60,363 nt of DNA from Zoogloeaceae bacterium (GCA_031287525.1 JAITSU010000096.1:1-60363); one strand, 5' to 3'; counted from the first letter of the stretch, positions 16,852 to 26,502 are shown. Numbers and translations: made by a program. Notes: generated by a model from the sequence alone, not told the origin.

Positions 16852-18054
16852 TCAGAATTGAATCCCGGATTTTTCGGCGACGGTGTGCATGTCCTTATCG
16901 CCCCGACCGGAGAGATTGACCAGCAACAATTTGTCCTTCGCCAGCGTGGGCGCGAGTTTCAGGGCGTAAGCCAGCGCGTGCGATGATTCCAGCGCGGGGA
17001 TAATGCCCTCAAAACGACATAAATCATGGAAGGCTTGCAGGGCTTCGCGATCGGTGACGGCGACATATTCGGCGCGACCGCTATCCTTTAACCAGGCGTG
17101 TTCGGGGCCGACGCCGGGATAATCAAGCCCTGCGGAAATGGAATGGGTTTCGATAATCTGCCCGTCAGCATCCTGCATCAGATAGGTGCGGTTGCCGTGC
17201 AATACGCCGATTTTGGCATTGGCGGTCAAGGGCGCGGCGTGGCGTCCGGTTTCGATGCCATCGCCCGCCGCCTCGACGCCAATCAGCTTGACCGCCGCAT
17301 CGGAAATGTAAGGATGAAAAATGCCGATGGCGTTAGAGCCGCCGCCCACGGCGGCAATCACCGCGTCCGGCTGGCGACCGAAGGATTCCGGCATCTGGGT
17401 TAAACATTCCTTGCCGATGATGGTCTGAAAATCGCGCACCATCATGGGGTAGGGATGCGGGCCTGCGACCGTGCCGATAATATAAAAAGTGTCCGCGATG
17501 TTCGTCACCCAATCGCGCATGGCTTCGTTCAAGGCGTCTTTCAGGGTCTTTGAGCCGGATTGCACGGGAACCACCGTCGCGCCCAGCAATTTCATGCGAT
17601 AGACATTGGCGGCCTGCCGCTTCACGTCTTCGCTGCCCATGTACACCACGCACTCGAAACCATAGCGGGCGGCGACCGTCGCGGTTGCCACGCCATGCTG
17701 CCCCGCGCCGGTTTCGGCGATCACGCGCGGCTTTTTCATGCGTTTGGCAAGAATCGCCTGCCCGATGCAGTTATTCACCTTGTGCGCGCCGGTGTGGTTC
17801 AGGTCTTCGCGCTTCAACAAAATCTGCGCCCCGCCCAGTTTGTCGGAGAGACGTTTGGCGTGATAAATGGGGCTGGGGCGACCGACGTAGTGTTTCAGTT
17901 CACGCGCGAATTCCGCCTGAAACGCCGGGTCTGCCTGCGCGGTCTGGTAGGCGGACTTCAGCTCGTCCAACGCCGCAATCAAGGTTTCCGCAACGAAAAT
18001 CCCGCCATAGCGACCGAAATGTCCCCGGTCATCGGGCAGGTCGTAATTCTGCAT
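16852..18054 (-). CDS. trpB: tryptophan synthase beta subunit
   Basis: 400 aa PLP enzyme that condenses indole with serine. It begins [25 protein letters not shown]. The PLP lysine motif is [15 protein letters not shown] and the phosphate-binding loop is [13 protein letters not shown]. The frame is open 12 codons upstream (to 18090), but the ATG at 18054 fits the family. It lies downstream of trpF with a 48-bp gap holding part of a dispersed CACCTGC/CCCCTGA repeat. Confidence 0.97.
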   Translation of the reverse strand: MQNYDLPDDRGHFGRYGGIFVAETLIAALDELKSAYQTAQADPAFQAEFARELKHYVGRPSPIYHAKRLSDKLGGAQILLKREDLNHTGAHKVNNCIGQAILAKRMKKPRVIAETGAGQHGVATATVAARYGFECVVYMGSEDVKRQAANVYRMKLLGATVVPVQSGSKTLKDALNEAMRDWVTNIADTFYIIGTVAGPHPYPMMVRDFQTIIGKECLTQMPESFGRQPDAVIAAVGGGSNAIGIFHPYISDAAVKLIGVEAAGDGIETGRHAAPLTANAKIGVLHGNRTYLMQDADGQIIETHSISAGLDYPGVGPEHAWLKDSGRAEYVAVTDREALQAFHDLCRFEGIIPALESSHALAYALKLAPTLAKDKLLLVNLSGRGDKDMHTVAEKSGIQF

Positions 18055-18102
18055 GAAAAAAACTCCAAAAATATCGGCGCGCCGCGCCAAAAATGTTACC
18101 TG

Positions 18103-18726
18103 TCACCTGCTCCCTGTCCCCTGACAGGCTGCCACGAAATCCGCCATGCGTTGAGGGTCTTTGATGCCCGCAGCGGATTCGACGCCGCTGGAAACATCCA
18201 CGGCGGCTGGACGCACACGGCGCACCGCTTCGCCAACATTTTGCGGCGTCAGCCCGCCAGAAAGAATCAGCGGCAGGGGCAGCGAGGGCGGAATCAACGA
18301 CCAGTCGAAGACTTTGCCCGCGCCGCCAAAGCCCGGAACAAAGGCATCCAGCAGCAAGGCGCGGGCGCTGGAAAAACGGGTGGCGTATTGTAGCAAATCC
18401 AGTTCCGGCGTAACCCTTGCCGCGCGGATATAAGGTCGCTGCCAACGCTGGCAATCTTCGGGCGACTCGTCGCCATGAAATTGCAGCAGATTCAAGGGCA
18501 CAACCTCCAGCGCCGCCTGAATCTCGGCAGGCGCGGCATTGACGAACAGCCCCACAGATAACACAAACGGCGGCAAACGCCGCGCCAGCGCCGCCGCCTG
18601 CTGCGCGCTGACGTAGCGGGAACTTTCGGGATAAAACACGAACCCCACGGCGTCCGCCCCCGCTGCTACGGCGGCGTCGACATCCTCTGGTCGGGTCAGA
18701 CCGCAAATCTTGATTCGGACGGACAT
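18103..18726 (-). CDS. trpF: phosphoribosylanthranilate isomerase
   Basis: 207 aa TIM barrel, third step of tryptophan synthesis. The start MSVRIKICGLTRPEDVDAA and QFHGDESPEDC, LLDAFVPGFGGAGKVFDW, LSGGLTPQNV and VDVSSGVESAAGIKD are family motifs. I chose ATG 18726 over a TTG one codon earlier. The last residues (ACQGTGSR) are encoded by a dispersed repeat also found near other genes in the window. It is the first gene of the trpFBA-accD-folC-purF run. Confidence 0.95.
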   Translation of the reverse strand: MSVRIKICGLTRPEDVDAAVAAGADAVGFVFYPESSRYVSAQQAAALARRLPPFVLSVGLFVNAAPAEIQAALEVVPLNLLQFHGDESPEDCQRWQRPYIRAARVTPELDLLQYATRFSSARALLLDAFVPGFGGAGKVFDWSLIPPSLPLPLILSGGLTPQNVGEAVRRVRPAAVDVSSGVESAAGIKDPQRMADFVAACQGTGSR

Positions 18727-18782
18727 CAATGGACTCCGTAAAAAGGCACTATTCTAACCTTGGCGCAAAGGTAAGGTAAGTT

Positions 18783-18853
18783 CAGGTAGGGCGTACTCTC
18801 CGAGCGCGCCGAATGTCACCCACGGCGGGTTCGGAGAACCCGCCCTACCTAAA
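18783..18853. repeat. imperfect palindromic intergenic repeat (GTAGGGCG family)
   Basis: An inverted repeat between AGGTAGGGCG...CTCCGAGCGCGCC and GGCGGGTTCGGAG...CGCCCTACCT. It is a diverged relative of the perfect 64-bp palindrome at 51374-51449. It lies between the trpF start and the MFS transporter stop, both minus-strand genes, and could act as a transcript-end structure. Confidence 0.75.
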
Positions 18854-18859
18854 ATCCCC

Positions 18860-20068
18860 CTACTTGGTCGCTACCGCCGGAAATTTCCGTGCCGCGTAAA
18901 TACACCACGCCAAACCCGCCAGCGCCAACACGCCGCCAACCACGCCAATCCAGGGCAATCCGGCGTGGCGCGCGGTAAAACCGCCCAACAACGCGCCCGC
19001 GCCGATGCCGATGTTGAAAATGCCGGAGAAAATGGACATGGCGACATCGGAAGCATCCCAAGCGAGGCGCAGCACACGCAATTGCTGCACCAGCGCAAAA
19101 CACATCATCGCCGCGCCCCAGGCAACGGCGAGAACAGGCAGAAAATGCGGGAAGGCGGCAAGCGGCAGCAAGAGCGTCATCACCAGCGCCAAAACGCCGA
19201 TGGCAACCGGCAGAAAAAATCGCGGGTAACGCTCGCTGTAACGCCCGAATAGAAAAGACCCCAGAATCCCCGCCCCGCCCATCGCCAGCAGCAAAATGGT
19301 AATCGCATGGGGATTCATCCGCGCGACTTCGCGGGCAAAGGGTTCGATGTAGCTGTAAGCGGTGAATTGCGCGGTCACGACGCAAACCGTAAGCACGTAA
19401 AGGGAAAGCAAGGCGGGACGCTGAAAAATCAGCGGCAAGCTACGCAGGGAACCCGCATTCTTGCTCGGCAATTCGGGCAACAGGCGGAACAGCCAGGCAA
19501 GCGTCAGACAGGCAACGCCGCCAATCACCAGAAACGTCATCCGCCAGCCAAAGGCTTCGCCAATCACCCGCCCCAATGGAATCCCCAACACCATCGCCAG
19601 CGTTGTCCCCGTCGCCAGCAGCCCAAGCGCCTTGGTCGTTTGTCCCGCCGGCGCAACCCGCACGGCAAGCGCGGCGGTAATTGACCAGAAAACCGCGTGC
19701 GCCATGGCAATCCCGACGCGGGACATGAGCAGCGCGCCGAAACTCCATGCGTAGCAGGACAAGACGTGACAGCCGATGAACAGCAAAAACAACGCCGCCA
19801 ACAACAACCGCCGCTCAACCCGCCGCGTGAGCAACATCAAGGGCAGCGACAACAAGGCGACCACCCAGGCGTAAATGGTGAGCATCAGTCCGGTTTCCGC
19901 GACCGACATGCCAAAACTCTCGCCAATGGCAGACAACAACGCCACCGGCACGAATTCCGTGGTGTTGAAGATAAAGGCAGCCAGCGCCAACGCCGCCACC
20001 GCCCACCAACTGCCAGCGGGCGTTTGCGGGGGAAGACCTGGGGATTGAGTGGGAGATGTGGATTTCAT
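18860..20068 (-). CDS. MFS transporter (sugar-efflux / AraJ-like)
   Basis: About 402 aa from the ATG at 20068 ([15 protein letters not shown]). The frame extends further, but that part lies in a repeat-rich gap. Twelve hydrophobic segments are expected, with the first two [20 protein letters not shown] and [37 protein letters not shown] matches the arabinose/sugar efflux DHA1 subfamily (SotB, AraJ). The loop [12 protein letters not shown] fits MFS motif A. The substrate cannot be told from the sequence. Confidence 0.9.
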   Translation of the reverse strand: MKSTSPTQSPGLPPQTPAGSWWAVAALALAAFIFNTTEFVPVALLSAIGESFGMSVAETGLMLTIYAWVVALLSLPLMLLTRRVERRLLLAALFLLFIGCHVLSCYAWSFGALLMSRVGIAMAHAVFWSITAALAVRVAPAGQTTKALGLLATGTTLAMVLGIPLGRVIGEAFGWRMTFLVIGGVACLTLAWLFRLLPELPSKNAGSLRSLPLIFQRPALLSLYVLTVCVVTAQFTAYSYIEPFAREVARMNPHAITILLLAMGGAGILGSFLFGRYSERYPRFFLPVAIGVLALVMTLLLPLAAFPHFLPVLAVAWGAAMMCFALVQQLRVLRLAWDASDVAMSIFSGIFNIGIGAGALLGGFTARHAGLPWIGVVGGVLALAGLAWCIYAARKFPAVATK

Positions 20069-20271
20069 GAGGGCGTGGATTGTACGCCTATGTGGAGATG
20101 AATGCGTTTCAGCATTTCGCGCGCGCGCCGCCGCCTGATACGCAGGTTGGGTAAGCCGCAGGCGCAACCCAACATTGGACGAGCGCGCAAGGAAAACCGT
20201 TTAATGTGGGGATGCGCTTCGCTTTCCCAACCTATGCTTGCTGAAATTCCTGTTCGCGCAGAATTCTGGTT
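20069..20271. other. intergenic gap with a GTTGGGT inverted repeat
   Basis: About 200 bp without a supportable gene. It contains GGTTGGGTAAGCC...GGCGCAACCCAAC (about 20142-20172) and CGCTTTCCCAACC further on. This short inverted repeat has the look of a dispersed bacterial element. No clear promoter is visible. Confidence 0.6.
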
Positions 20272-21174
20272 TCATGTTTGATCTTTTTTCAATTCATTCC
20301 CTGATTTATTTTTGATTTTTTCCTGAAGCATTGCGTATCGGGTTTTCAATACTCCAAGCGCGATGAATCCGGCAGTTTCCATGTCCTGAACAGCGTCCGA
20401 AATATTGCCACTTCTCCATTTTATTTCATACTGTTTTTTTATCTGTTCTGCCTCCGCGAATTTTAAGCCTGTGTCGTCCACCGTACCCGGTGTAACGTAA
20501 TAGTCGCCCAGAATTGACAACCCATGCCACACACTGGTCGCCCACTCATGCCAGCCATCGTCCGCTTTTTCGGCAAAGAAGGTGTCAACATAAAGAATAA
20601 TTTGCCCTACTTCCAGGAGACGATGTTCATCCGAATCCGCTGACAACCTGAACATTTCTTCAACATGATCCCGATATCCCGGCTTGATAAACCAACGCTT
20701 GTATTCTTCCCTTTCTCCATTTATCGCAACATCTCCCAGAACGCAGTCATAGTTTTCTGAAAACATGGTAAATGTTGGCCATATCACCATTTTGAAATCC
20801 GAAAGGGTAAAAACTTGTTGCCCCACGGCGAAACGCAACATATCCCGAGGTTTAATGGTGTGTCCGGTAATGACTGCGCCATAAATGATACGATAATGAT
20901 AATAAGCACTATCCTTCTGAAAGTCCGGAGAAATCACGAAGGTTTCAATAATCTGTCCATCGCGGATGTGTTCTACGTTGACCAACCTGATTTCTTCGCG
21001 GTCAAATCCCACGAAATGCGCCGAGATTAATCCATCTGGAATGGTTTCCCGTCCCTCACAGGCAAGCTTGAATTGCTGACGCTCTTCTTCTGTCCAGTGC
21101 GAGAAGAAGCAGCCGGACAAGGAAAACAGCGTCAGCATAATTATCACAAGTTTTATGCATGAAATTTTTCGCAT
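20272..21174 (-). CDS. predicted lipoprotein of unknown function
   Basis: About 300 aa. It starts at ATG 21174, preceded by AGGTGA at 5 nt; an in-frame ATG at 21195 is less likely. The signal peptide MRKISCIKLVIIMLTLFSLSGC ends in a lipobox with the lipidated Cys22. The mature part is mixed alpha/beta with many aromatic and acidic residues, and I recognise no domain. Base composition is AT-richer than the housekeeping genes. It lies beside the restriction-modification insertion, so it may belong to the same acquired region. Confidence 0.75.
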   Translation of the reverse strand: MRKISCIKLVIIMLTLFSLSGCFFSHWTEEERQQFKLACEGRETIPDGLISAHFVGFDREEIRLVNVEHIRDGQIIETFVISPDFQKDSAYYHYRIIYGAVITGHTIKPRDMLRFAVGQQVFTLSDFKMVIWPTFTMFSENYDCVLGDVAINGEREEYKRWFIKPGYRDHVEEMFRLSADSDEHRLLEVGQIILYVDTFFAEKADDGWHEWATSVWHGLSILGDYYVTPGTVDDTGLKFAEAEQIKKQYEIKWRSGNISDAVQDMETAGFIALGVLKTRYAMLQEKIKNKSGNELKKDQT

Positions 21175-21244
21175 ATCATTCACCTGGTTAAGCAAGTGTA
21201 ACGCGGACAGGCAGGATGGAAGAGCAAAGCGCCTTCCACCACAA

Positions 21245-21265
21245 CATTCAACCTACTTCTCCGAC
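21245..21265. repeat. 21-bp direct repeat, copy 1 (edge of R-M module)
   Basis: The 21 bp CATTCAACC..TTCTCCGAC are identical to 23803-23823, where they span the stop codon of the SPFH gene. The pair brackets about 2.5 kb carrying the restriction-modification genes and looks like an integration or recombination footprint. Confidence 0.85.
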
Positions 21266-21314
21266 CCGCCAAGCGTTACTTTCGAGTTACGCGCTGCCTC
21301 AAAACCCAATATGA

Positions 21315-22082
21315 CTACACATTGAATCTTTTGAAATAATCGTCAATTTCATCACGCATCTCGATACCCACGCGCTCAAAACAGTCAAGAAGTTCTTCGT
21401 AACTGCCCTCACCGCCAAGGAAGTCCCAAAACTCTTTTTCAATAAGTACATCATCGAGTTCAAGAACTCCTCGCATTTGCCAACTTTGAAAATGTTCTGG
21501 ATAAAATGGATTGTATGTAAATGCCACCAATGCCCGAACATCAACATTCGAGTTTGTGGTCATCGCAACAGCAGACCATTCAAGAATGGTACGCTTAAAT
21601 CCTTTGAATTCACCGACATTTGGTTTCGGAGATTTCATGTCAAACAGCCACTCTACACCATCATTGTCCACGAGATAAAGGTCAACTCTCGTAGGTTTGC
21701 TCTTGCGCTTTTCTCCAGATAGTGATTGGCGCAACAATTGCAGTTCGACTGATTTATCAGGAGTTGCTTTTGCCGTTTGTAAATCACTCATAATGTTTTC
21801 AATTACATCACGACAATCTGAATAAAGTTCATCACCAACGACATATTGACATTCAGCTTTTGCAAAACGCCCACGAGCAAGCGAAACGGCTACAGGTTCA
21901 AATACCGACGACCCAAATGTTGTGTTAAGCGAATGAATAAAAGAGTACAGCGCATAACGGTCACGCCCAAGCAACTTATGGTGAAATGGCATATAGTTGT
22001 CCTTTGGCTTGTAGTGACTGAATTTTTTGCGTAGGCAGTCTTTTATTGTCTTCTCTACACTTTCCCGAAGTTCATTGTCCAT
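21315..22082 (-). CDS. type II restriction endonuclease, TdeIII/MjaII-like
   Basis: 255 aa. The nuclease centre of the PD-(D/E)xK type is visible as Asp134 (TRVDLYLVDN) and Asp148-Met-Lys150 (VEWLFDMKSPKPN). Its start overlaps the last 11 bp of the methyltransferase gene, the usual arrangement for a restriction pair. The overall look suggests the TdeIII/MjaII family, which cuts GGNCC; that specificity is recalled from family knowledge and is tentative. Composition is AT-richer than the flanks. Confidence 0.7.
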   Translation of the reverse strand: MDNELRESVEKTIKDCLRKKFSHYKPKDNYMPFHHKLLGRDRYALYSFIHSLNTTFGSSVFEPVAVSLARGRFAKAECQYVVGDELYSDCRDVIENIMSDLQTAKATPDKSVELQLLRQSLSGEKRKSKPTRVDLYLVDNDGVEWLFDMKSPKPNVGEFKGFKRTILEWSAVAMTTNSNVDVRALVAFTYNPFYPEHFQSWQMRGVLELDDVLIEKEFWDFLGGEGSYEELLDCFERVGIEMRDEIDDYFKRFNV

Positions 22083-23712
22083 TTACACGCTCCCGCAGAT
22101 GAAATATGGTTTCTGAGTACGCCGCCTTATCTTTTTCGGAACGGTTCAAAACTGGACGCCGAAACGTATTGACAATCTGCATTCCTGCATTATTTGCAAT
22201 GGTCGGGTAGAGATTATGTTTATCATTCGCCACCAAGAATACATTGTAGCCTTCCGCAAGAAACCGCTTGCAGTTGAGTAGCACCTGAGAGATACCTTCA
22301 ACATAGCTACGCTGCGCTTCCTTTCCCTTGCCTTTGAACAGCGGCCCAATCTCTGATTCGTCATGCCGCTTGAAACCAAACAAATCGTAAGCGTAGGCAT
22401 GTTGCTCGTGATAATCAATCATGCCCACATATGGCGGGGACGAAAAAATACCATTTATTTTGCGTTCAGCTACCATATCGGCAAACTGCACGGCAAACTG
22501 CGAATCACGCGCACGCAGCGCAGCTATTATATCAACACTTCTGCTGTCCCCAGTAATACAATGCTGCATTGTTTGCGTCCGCAGATGATCAAATGTAATA
22601 AGCCGCGCCACTGTATCCTTAGCATATGACTCCCACCACTTTGCAATTGAAAACAATGGTTTACAAATTTTCCCATGCTTGGAGCAGTAGTATGTATTCG
22701 TCACTGGCTCAATCAGTGTTGCAAGGTCAGAGTGTGTTGTCGCCCGACAACTTCTTATCGTCCGACTTAGTACAACAGCCAGTATCTTCTTCGTTTTTTG
22801 ATTAACGATATTATTGATACGCTCAAAAACAAAATCTATCTCATCGCGCACCTGTTGAGAAAACCACTTTTCCAAGAAATTGCTCTCCCTGTCTTGCCGG
22901 AGCTTCACGCCGTATTCCTCTACAAGCGCGTTATATGTCGACATGAAATGCGCTTCCATTTCTCGACCATACGCATCTTCATTTATCTCTCCCTGTCGCA
23001 ACCGATACTTGTAGTCAGGTACGGGAAAAAATTCGTTGTTAAAGCGATTAAGTTCAGCGAGAAGCCTATTCTCAAATTCTGTAATCCGAGAATTGGCAAT
23101 AAATTCGCGCAAGGCGCATGTTATGCGGTTCATCTCGATTTTAATATCAGCAACATCATATCGAGCAACCTTGCAATTTGCAATCAGGGCATTAAACTCC
23201 GAAACATCAATGCCGATAGCGTTTATTCCACATTCGTTAGCCTGCACCATTGTTGTTCCGCTGCCGGAAAACGGGTCAAGAATTATGTCGCCAGCTTGAA
23301 AATACGCTTCCCGTTTGAAATTGTCGACATGTCCATCAATGAAATACTCAACAAGCTGGGGAATAAATTTCCCTTTGTACGGGTGCAGTCTATGAACGTG
23401 CTTCGTCGATTCAGCTTCCTTAACCTGTGAAAAAGAGAGCGTCCAGTTGATGTCCTCTCCGAGCCGTGCTTTATAGTTCATTTCTCGAACGCCATCATAT
23501 GAATCGTAATAACTTTCGAGGTCAGACACGGATACCCTTACGGAACCGCCAAGCTCAAGCTTGCGAACACGTCCATACTGAATCAAATACGAAATGTTGG
23601 ACGCGGTAACATTTCGCCCAACTCGTTGTGTCGCCCACGCAGATGCCTCAGGCACGGTTAGCAAGTCGTACATTCCCTGTTGCGCCGGTATAAATGAAAG
23701 CTGCTCCATCAT
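22072..23712 (-). CDS. type II DNA methyltransferase (N4C/N6A-type) with N-terminal HTH
   Basis: 546 aa. Residues 15-75 form a helix-turn-helix of excisionase/MerR style (LLTVPEASAWATQRVGRNVTASNISYLIQYGRVRKLELGGSVRV in outline), which could autoregulate the system. The SAM-binding motif ILDPFSGSGTTMVQANECG is at 144-162 and the catalytic motif SSPPYVGMIDYHEQHAY near residue 425. SPPY favours N4-cytosine methylation. The motif order (SAM motif first) is not the usual beta class. It protects DNA from the overlapping endonuclease gene downstream. Confidence 0.85.
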   Translation of the reverse strand: MMEQLSFIPAQQGMYDLLTVPEASAWATQRVGRNVTASNISYLIQYGRVRKLELGGSVRVSVSDLESYYDSYDGVREMNYKARLGEDINWTLSFSQVKEAESTKHVHRLHPYKGKFIPQLVEYFIDGHVDNFKREAYFQAGDIILDPFSGSGTTMVQANECGINAIGIDVSEFNALIANCKVARYDVADIKIEMNRITCALREFIANSRITEFENRLLAELNRFNNEFFPVPDYKYRLRQGEINEDAYGREMEAHFMSTYNALVEEYGVKLRQDRESNFLEKWFSQQVRDEIDFVFERINNIVNQKTKKILAVVLSRTIRSCRATTHSDLATLIEPVTNTYYCSKHGKICKPLFSIAKWWESYAKDTVARLITFDHLRTQTMQHCITGDSRSVDIIAALRARDSQFAVQFADMVAERKINGIFSSPPYVGMIDYHEQHAYAYDLFGFKRHDESEIGPLFKGKGKEAQRSYVEGISQVLLNCKRFLAEGYNVFLVANDKHNLYPTIANNAGMQIVNTFRRPVLNRSEKDKAAYSETIFHLRERVNGQ

Positions 23713-23802
23713 TGCTCAAATATCTCCCTTTACTGTTTATCCTGAGCATCCAGATACTCACATGAGGGATAAACGCACTTCAAAAGCAGCGCGGAATCCC
23801 TC

Positions 23803-23823
23803 CATTCAACCTACTTCTCCGAC
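23803..23823. repeat. 21-bp direct repeat, copy 2 (SPFH 3' end)
   Basis: Identical to 21245-21265. It spans the last 13 bp of the SPFH gene (coding for SEK-stop) plus 8 bp downstream, so the gene end serves as the likely native site. Confidence 0.85.
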
Positions 23824-24725
23824 TTCACCACCTTCAACGCCGACGCGACCAGCGAGGAAATATCCGCCAGATTGCCCGGAATAATCAGGGTGTTGCCTTG
23901 TTTGGCGATGTTGCCGAAAGCGTCAACATATTGTTGCGCGACTTTCAGGTTTACCGCTTCGATGCCGCCGGGGTCTTTGATGGCGTTGGCGACCAGACGC
24001 AGGGCGTCGGCGGTAGCTTCGGCAACGAGGCGCACGGCTTCGGCTTCGCCTTTGGCTTTGTTGATGGCGGCCGCCATCTGACCTTCGGACATGGCGATGG
24101 CGGCTTGTTTTTCGCCTTCCGCCAGATTGATTTCTTTTTGCCGTTCGCCTTCGGATTCGGCGATTTTGGCGCGTTTTTCGCGCTCGGCGGTGATTTGCAG
24201 TTGCATGGAGCGCAGCACGGAATCGGGCGGCACAATATCCTTGATTTCGTAGCGCAGCACTTTTACGCCCCAGGTCAGGCTGGCTTCGTCCAGTACCGCG
24301 ACGACGGTGCGATTGATGGTTTCGCGGTCTTCCAGCAACCTGTCCAAATCGCGCTTGCCCGCTTCGGAACGCAATGCGGTTTTGGCGAGTTGCTCAATCG
24401 CCAGTTCAAAGCTGGATGTGCCGTAGGATGCCTGTTTGGGGTCAGTGACCTGATAGTAGAGGATGCCGTCAATCTGCACCTGGGTGTTGTCGCGGGTGAT
24501 ACAGACTTGCGGGGCGACATCGTAGGGAATTTCCTTGATGGAGTGCTGGTAGGCGATACGCTCGAAAAAGGGAATCAGAAAATGGATACCGGCAGTCCAG
24601 GTGTCGTGATAGCGCCCCCAGCGTTCCACCACGTAGGCGGATTGTTGCGGCACGATCCGCACGGTTCTGAATACGGCAATGACGGCAACGACGGCAAGGA
24701 CGATAAAAAATTCAAGATTATCCAT
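23811..24725 (-). CDS. SPFH/Band 7 membrane protein (stomatin-like, QmcA family)
   Basis: 304 aa. One N-terminal membrane helix (LEFFIVLAVVAVIAVFRTV) is followed by an SPFH domain: IVPQQSAYVVERWGRYHDTWTAGIHFLIPFFERIAYQHSIKE, then DAPPQVCITRDNTQVQIDGILYYQVTDPKQASYG in outline. An Ala/Glu-rich coiled coil follows (QEINLAEGEKQAAIAMSEG). Such proteins form large rings at the inner membrane and often modulate proteases. The NfeD gene lies 36 bp upstream, the conserved SPFH-NfeD pairing. The 3' end is duplicated at 21245-21265. Confidence 0.93.
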   Translation of the reverse strand: MDNLEFFIVLAVVAVIAVFRTVRIVPQQSAYVVERWGRYHDTWTAGIHFLIPFFERIAYQHSIKEIPYDVAPQVCITRDNTQVQIDGILYYQVTDPKQASYGTSSFELAIEQLAKTALRSEAGKRDLDRLLEDRETINRTVVAVLDEASLTWGVKVLRYEIKDIVPPDSVLRSMQLQITAEREKRAKIAESEGERQKEINLAEGEKQAAIAMSEGQMAAAINKAKGEAEAVRLVAEATADALRLVANAIKDPGGIEAVNLKVAQQYVDAFGNIAKQGNTLIIPGNLADISSLVASALKVVKSEK

Positions 24726-24761
24726 GTTTGACTCCTTGGTAACTGGATGAGTTTATCTGGC

Positions 24762-25196
24762 TTATTTGGTTCGAGCGTCGACGATGAGCATCGAGCTTTC
24801 CTGCGCGACGATGGTGAGCAACATGCCGGTTTGTACGGGCAAATCCCTGTTCGCCAGTCGCGCCGCCCATTCGCTGCCGCGATAGCGCACACGCAGATGG
24901 GCTTGCGCGTCTGGCGGGGCGACGACTTCGACCTGTTGCCCGATTTCTTCAACGCTGGCATTGGGGTCGGCAGGCGCTTTGGCGCGTTGGGACTGGATGC
25001 GCCGCCACGCGATGACCGTACCCGCGATGGTGGCAAAAGCAAAAACGCTGATTTGCGCAGCGAGGCTGTCCGGCAAAACATACGCCAGCAACGCGGCGGT
25101 GAGTGCGCCAAGGCTGACAAACAACAGCGCCAGCGTCCCCGTCATCATTTCCACCGCCAACAACACGGCTGCCAGTATCAACCAGGTCCACATCAT
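24762..25196 (-). CDS. NfeD-like protein (short form, partner of SPFH)
   Basis: 144 aa. Two or three hydrophobic segments (WTWLILAAVLLAVEMMTG, LALLFVSLGALTAALLAYVL, AQISVFAFATIAGTVIAW) are followed by a C-terminal OB-fold NfeD domain (EIGQQVEVVAPPDAQAHLRVRYRGSEWAARL). It lacks the ClpP-type protease domain of long NfeD, so it is the short type that pairs with SPFH proteins. The start overlaps the exonuclease-like gene stop (ATGA). It probably forms one operon with the downstream SPFH gene. Confidence 0.9.
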   Translation of the reverse strand: MMWTWLILAAVLLAVEMMTGTLALLFVSLGALTAALLAYVLPDSLAAQISVFAFATIAGTVIAWRRIQSQRAKAPADPNASVEEIGQQVEVVAPPDAQAHLRVRYRGSEWAARLANRDLPVQTGMLLTIVAQESSMLIVDARTK

Positions 25197-26026
25197 GCTT
25201 CTCCCTCAAATTTCTGTTCCCGGTCACCTGCCCCCTGATTCCAGGCCGCCAGATATTCCCGCCAGTGGGGTTTGTCGAGCCGGGTGAGTTCGGCGCGGAC
25301 GAAGGCTTCTTCCGCCGCCGCTTCCGTCTTGTCCAACTCTCCGCGCATGAGGCGAAAACGGTTGAACACCAGATAGGTATTCACCACGTCCGTTTCGCAA
25401 TAATCGCGGATGTCATCCGCCTTGCCCGCCTGCCACGCTTCCCACACCTTGCCGCCGTCCATGCCCAGTTTGCCGGGAAAACCCATGAGCCTGGCAAGGT
25501 CGTCCAGCGGCGCGTTGGCGCGGGGCTGGTAGAGCGCCAGCAAATCCATCAAATCAAGATGGCGGGTGTGGTAGCGGCTGATGTAATTATTCCATTTGAA
25601 ATCGCGGGAATCGGCATAGTCGCCGTCGCCCAGATCCCAATAGCGGGGCGCGCTGACGCCGTGTATCAGCCCGCGATAATGCAACACTGGCAAATCGAAA
25701 CCGCCGCCGTTCCAGGAAACCATCTGCGGCGTGAATTTTTCCACGCCCTCGAAAAACCGCTGGATAATTTCCGCTTCTGAAAGCGCGGGCGCGGCAAGCG
25801 ACCAGACTTTGAAATTGCCTCTGGCGCGCAGTACGCAGGAAATGGAAACCACCCGTTGCAGATGCAAGGGCATGAAATCGCTCCCCGTTTTGGCGCGGCG
25901 CTGCTGAAACGCGAATTCGGCAATCTCGGCATCGGAGAGCGCGGCGTCAAGATGATTCAGACGCCGCAGCCCCTCGACATCGGGAATGGTTTCGATGTCG
26001 AAGACCAGAACAGGGCTGTGCGGCAT
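25193..26026 (-). CDS. predicted 3'-5' exonuclease (PolB-like)
   Basis: 277 aa from the ATG at 26026 (MPHSPVLVFDIETIPDVEG); upstream codons overlap ydbL and were rejected. FDIETIPD carries the first DEDD acidic pair. SWNGGGFDLPVLHYR is the second motif, and DIRDYCETDVVNTY holds the third. This is the single-domain PolB exonuclease-like family, probably in DNA repair; no polymerase domain follows. The last 15 residues (NQGAGDREQKFEGEA) are partly encoded by a dispersed repeat. Confidence 0.88.
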   Translation of the reverse strand: MPHSPVLVFDIETIPDVEGLRRLNHLDAALSDAEIAEFAFQQRRAKTGSDFMPLHLQRVVSISCVLRARGNFKVWSLAAPALSEAEIIQRFFEGVEKFTPQMVSWNGGGFDLPVLHYRGLIHGVSAPRYWDLGDGDYADSRDFKWNNYISRYHTRHLDLMDLLALYQPRANAPLDDLARLMGFPGKLGMDGGKVWEAWQAGKADDIRDYCETDVVNTYLVFNRFRLMRGELDKTEAAAEEAFVRAELTRLDKPHWREYLAAWNQGAGDREQKFEGEA

Positions 26027-26502
26027 CACTTGGCGGGAGTGTTCGCGTCGGTCTGGACTTGTTGCGTCCATTTGCCGGACGCGTCCTGCACCCACCAACC
26101 CGCAGGAAGGCGCGGCAACATGCTTTCCTTAAAACGCTTCTTGAAGGTGTCGGAAATCTGCTCTTCCCATTCTGGATGACCATTGGCGCGCGCAATTTCG
26201 CGGGACAGCGCGGCTTTGTCGTTGGTGTCGCCCGCAATCAGGGCGGCAACCGCCTGACGCTCGGAAAGCGGCACCGCCGCCGGGTCGCGCACCGCCAGCT
26301 TGCCTTCCTGCGTCACGCCCAGCGTGCCCGCTTCCAGCAGCGTTTTGATTTTGGGAAAACGCGCTTTCAGGGAATCCCGAATTTGCGTCACGGCAGGCGT
26401 ATTGACCTGGAGATCCGGCGCTTCCTGCGCGACGGTCTGGGTAGAAAAAACCGAAGCGGAGAGCGCCAGCGCCGTCGCGAACATCGTTAATCCTTTTTTC
26501 AT
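26026..26502 (-). CDS. ydbL: YdbL family periplasmic protein (DUF1318)
   Basis: 158 aa. A signal peptide (MKKGLTMFATALALSASVFSTQTVAQ in outline, cleavage after AQA-like residues) precedes a DUF1318 domain with EAGTLGVTQEGKLAVRD and AALIAGDTNDKAALSREIARANG. In enterobacteria ydbL is encoded with ynbE and ydbH, which build an intermembrane phospholipid-transport bridge. Here ynbE overlaps its start (ATGA) but no ydbH is nearby. The stop overlaps the start of the exonuclease-like gene. Confidence 0.85.
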   Translation of the reverse strand: MKKGLTMFATALALSASVFSTQTVAQEAPDLQVNTPAVTQIRDSLKARFPKIKTLLEAGTLGVTQEGKLAVRDPAAVPLSERQAVAALIAGDTNDKAALSREIARANGHPEWEEQISDTFKKRFKESMLPRLPAGWWVQDASGKWTQQVQTDANTPAK

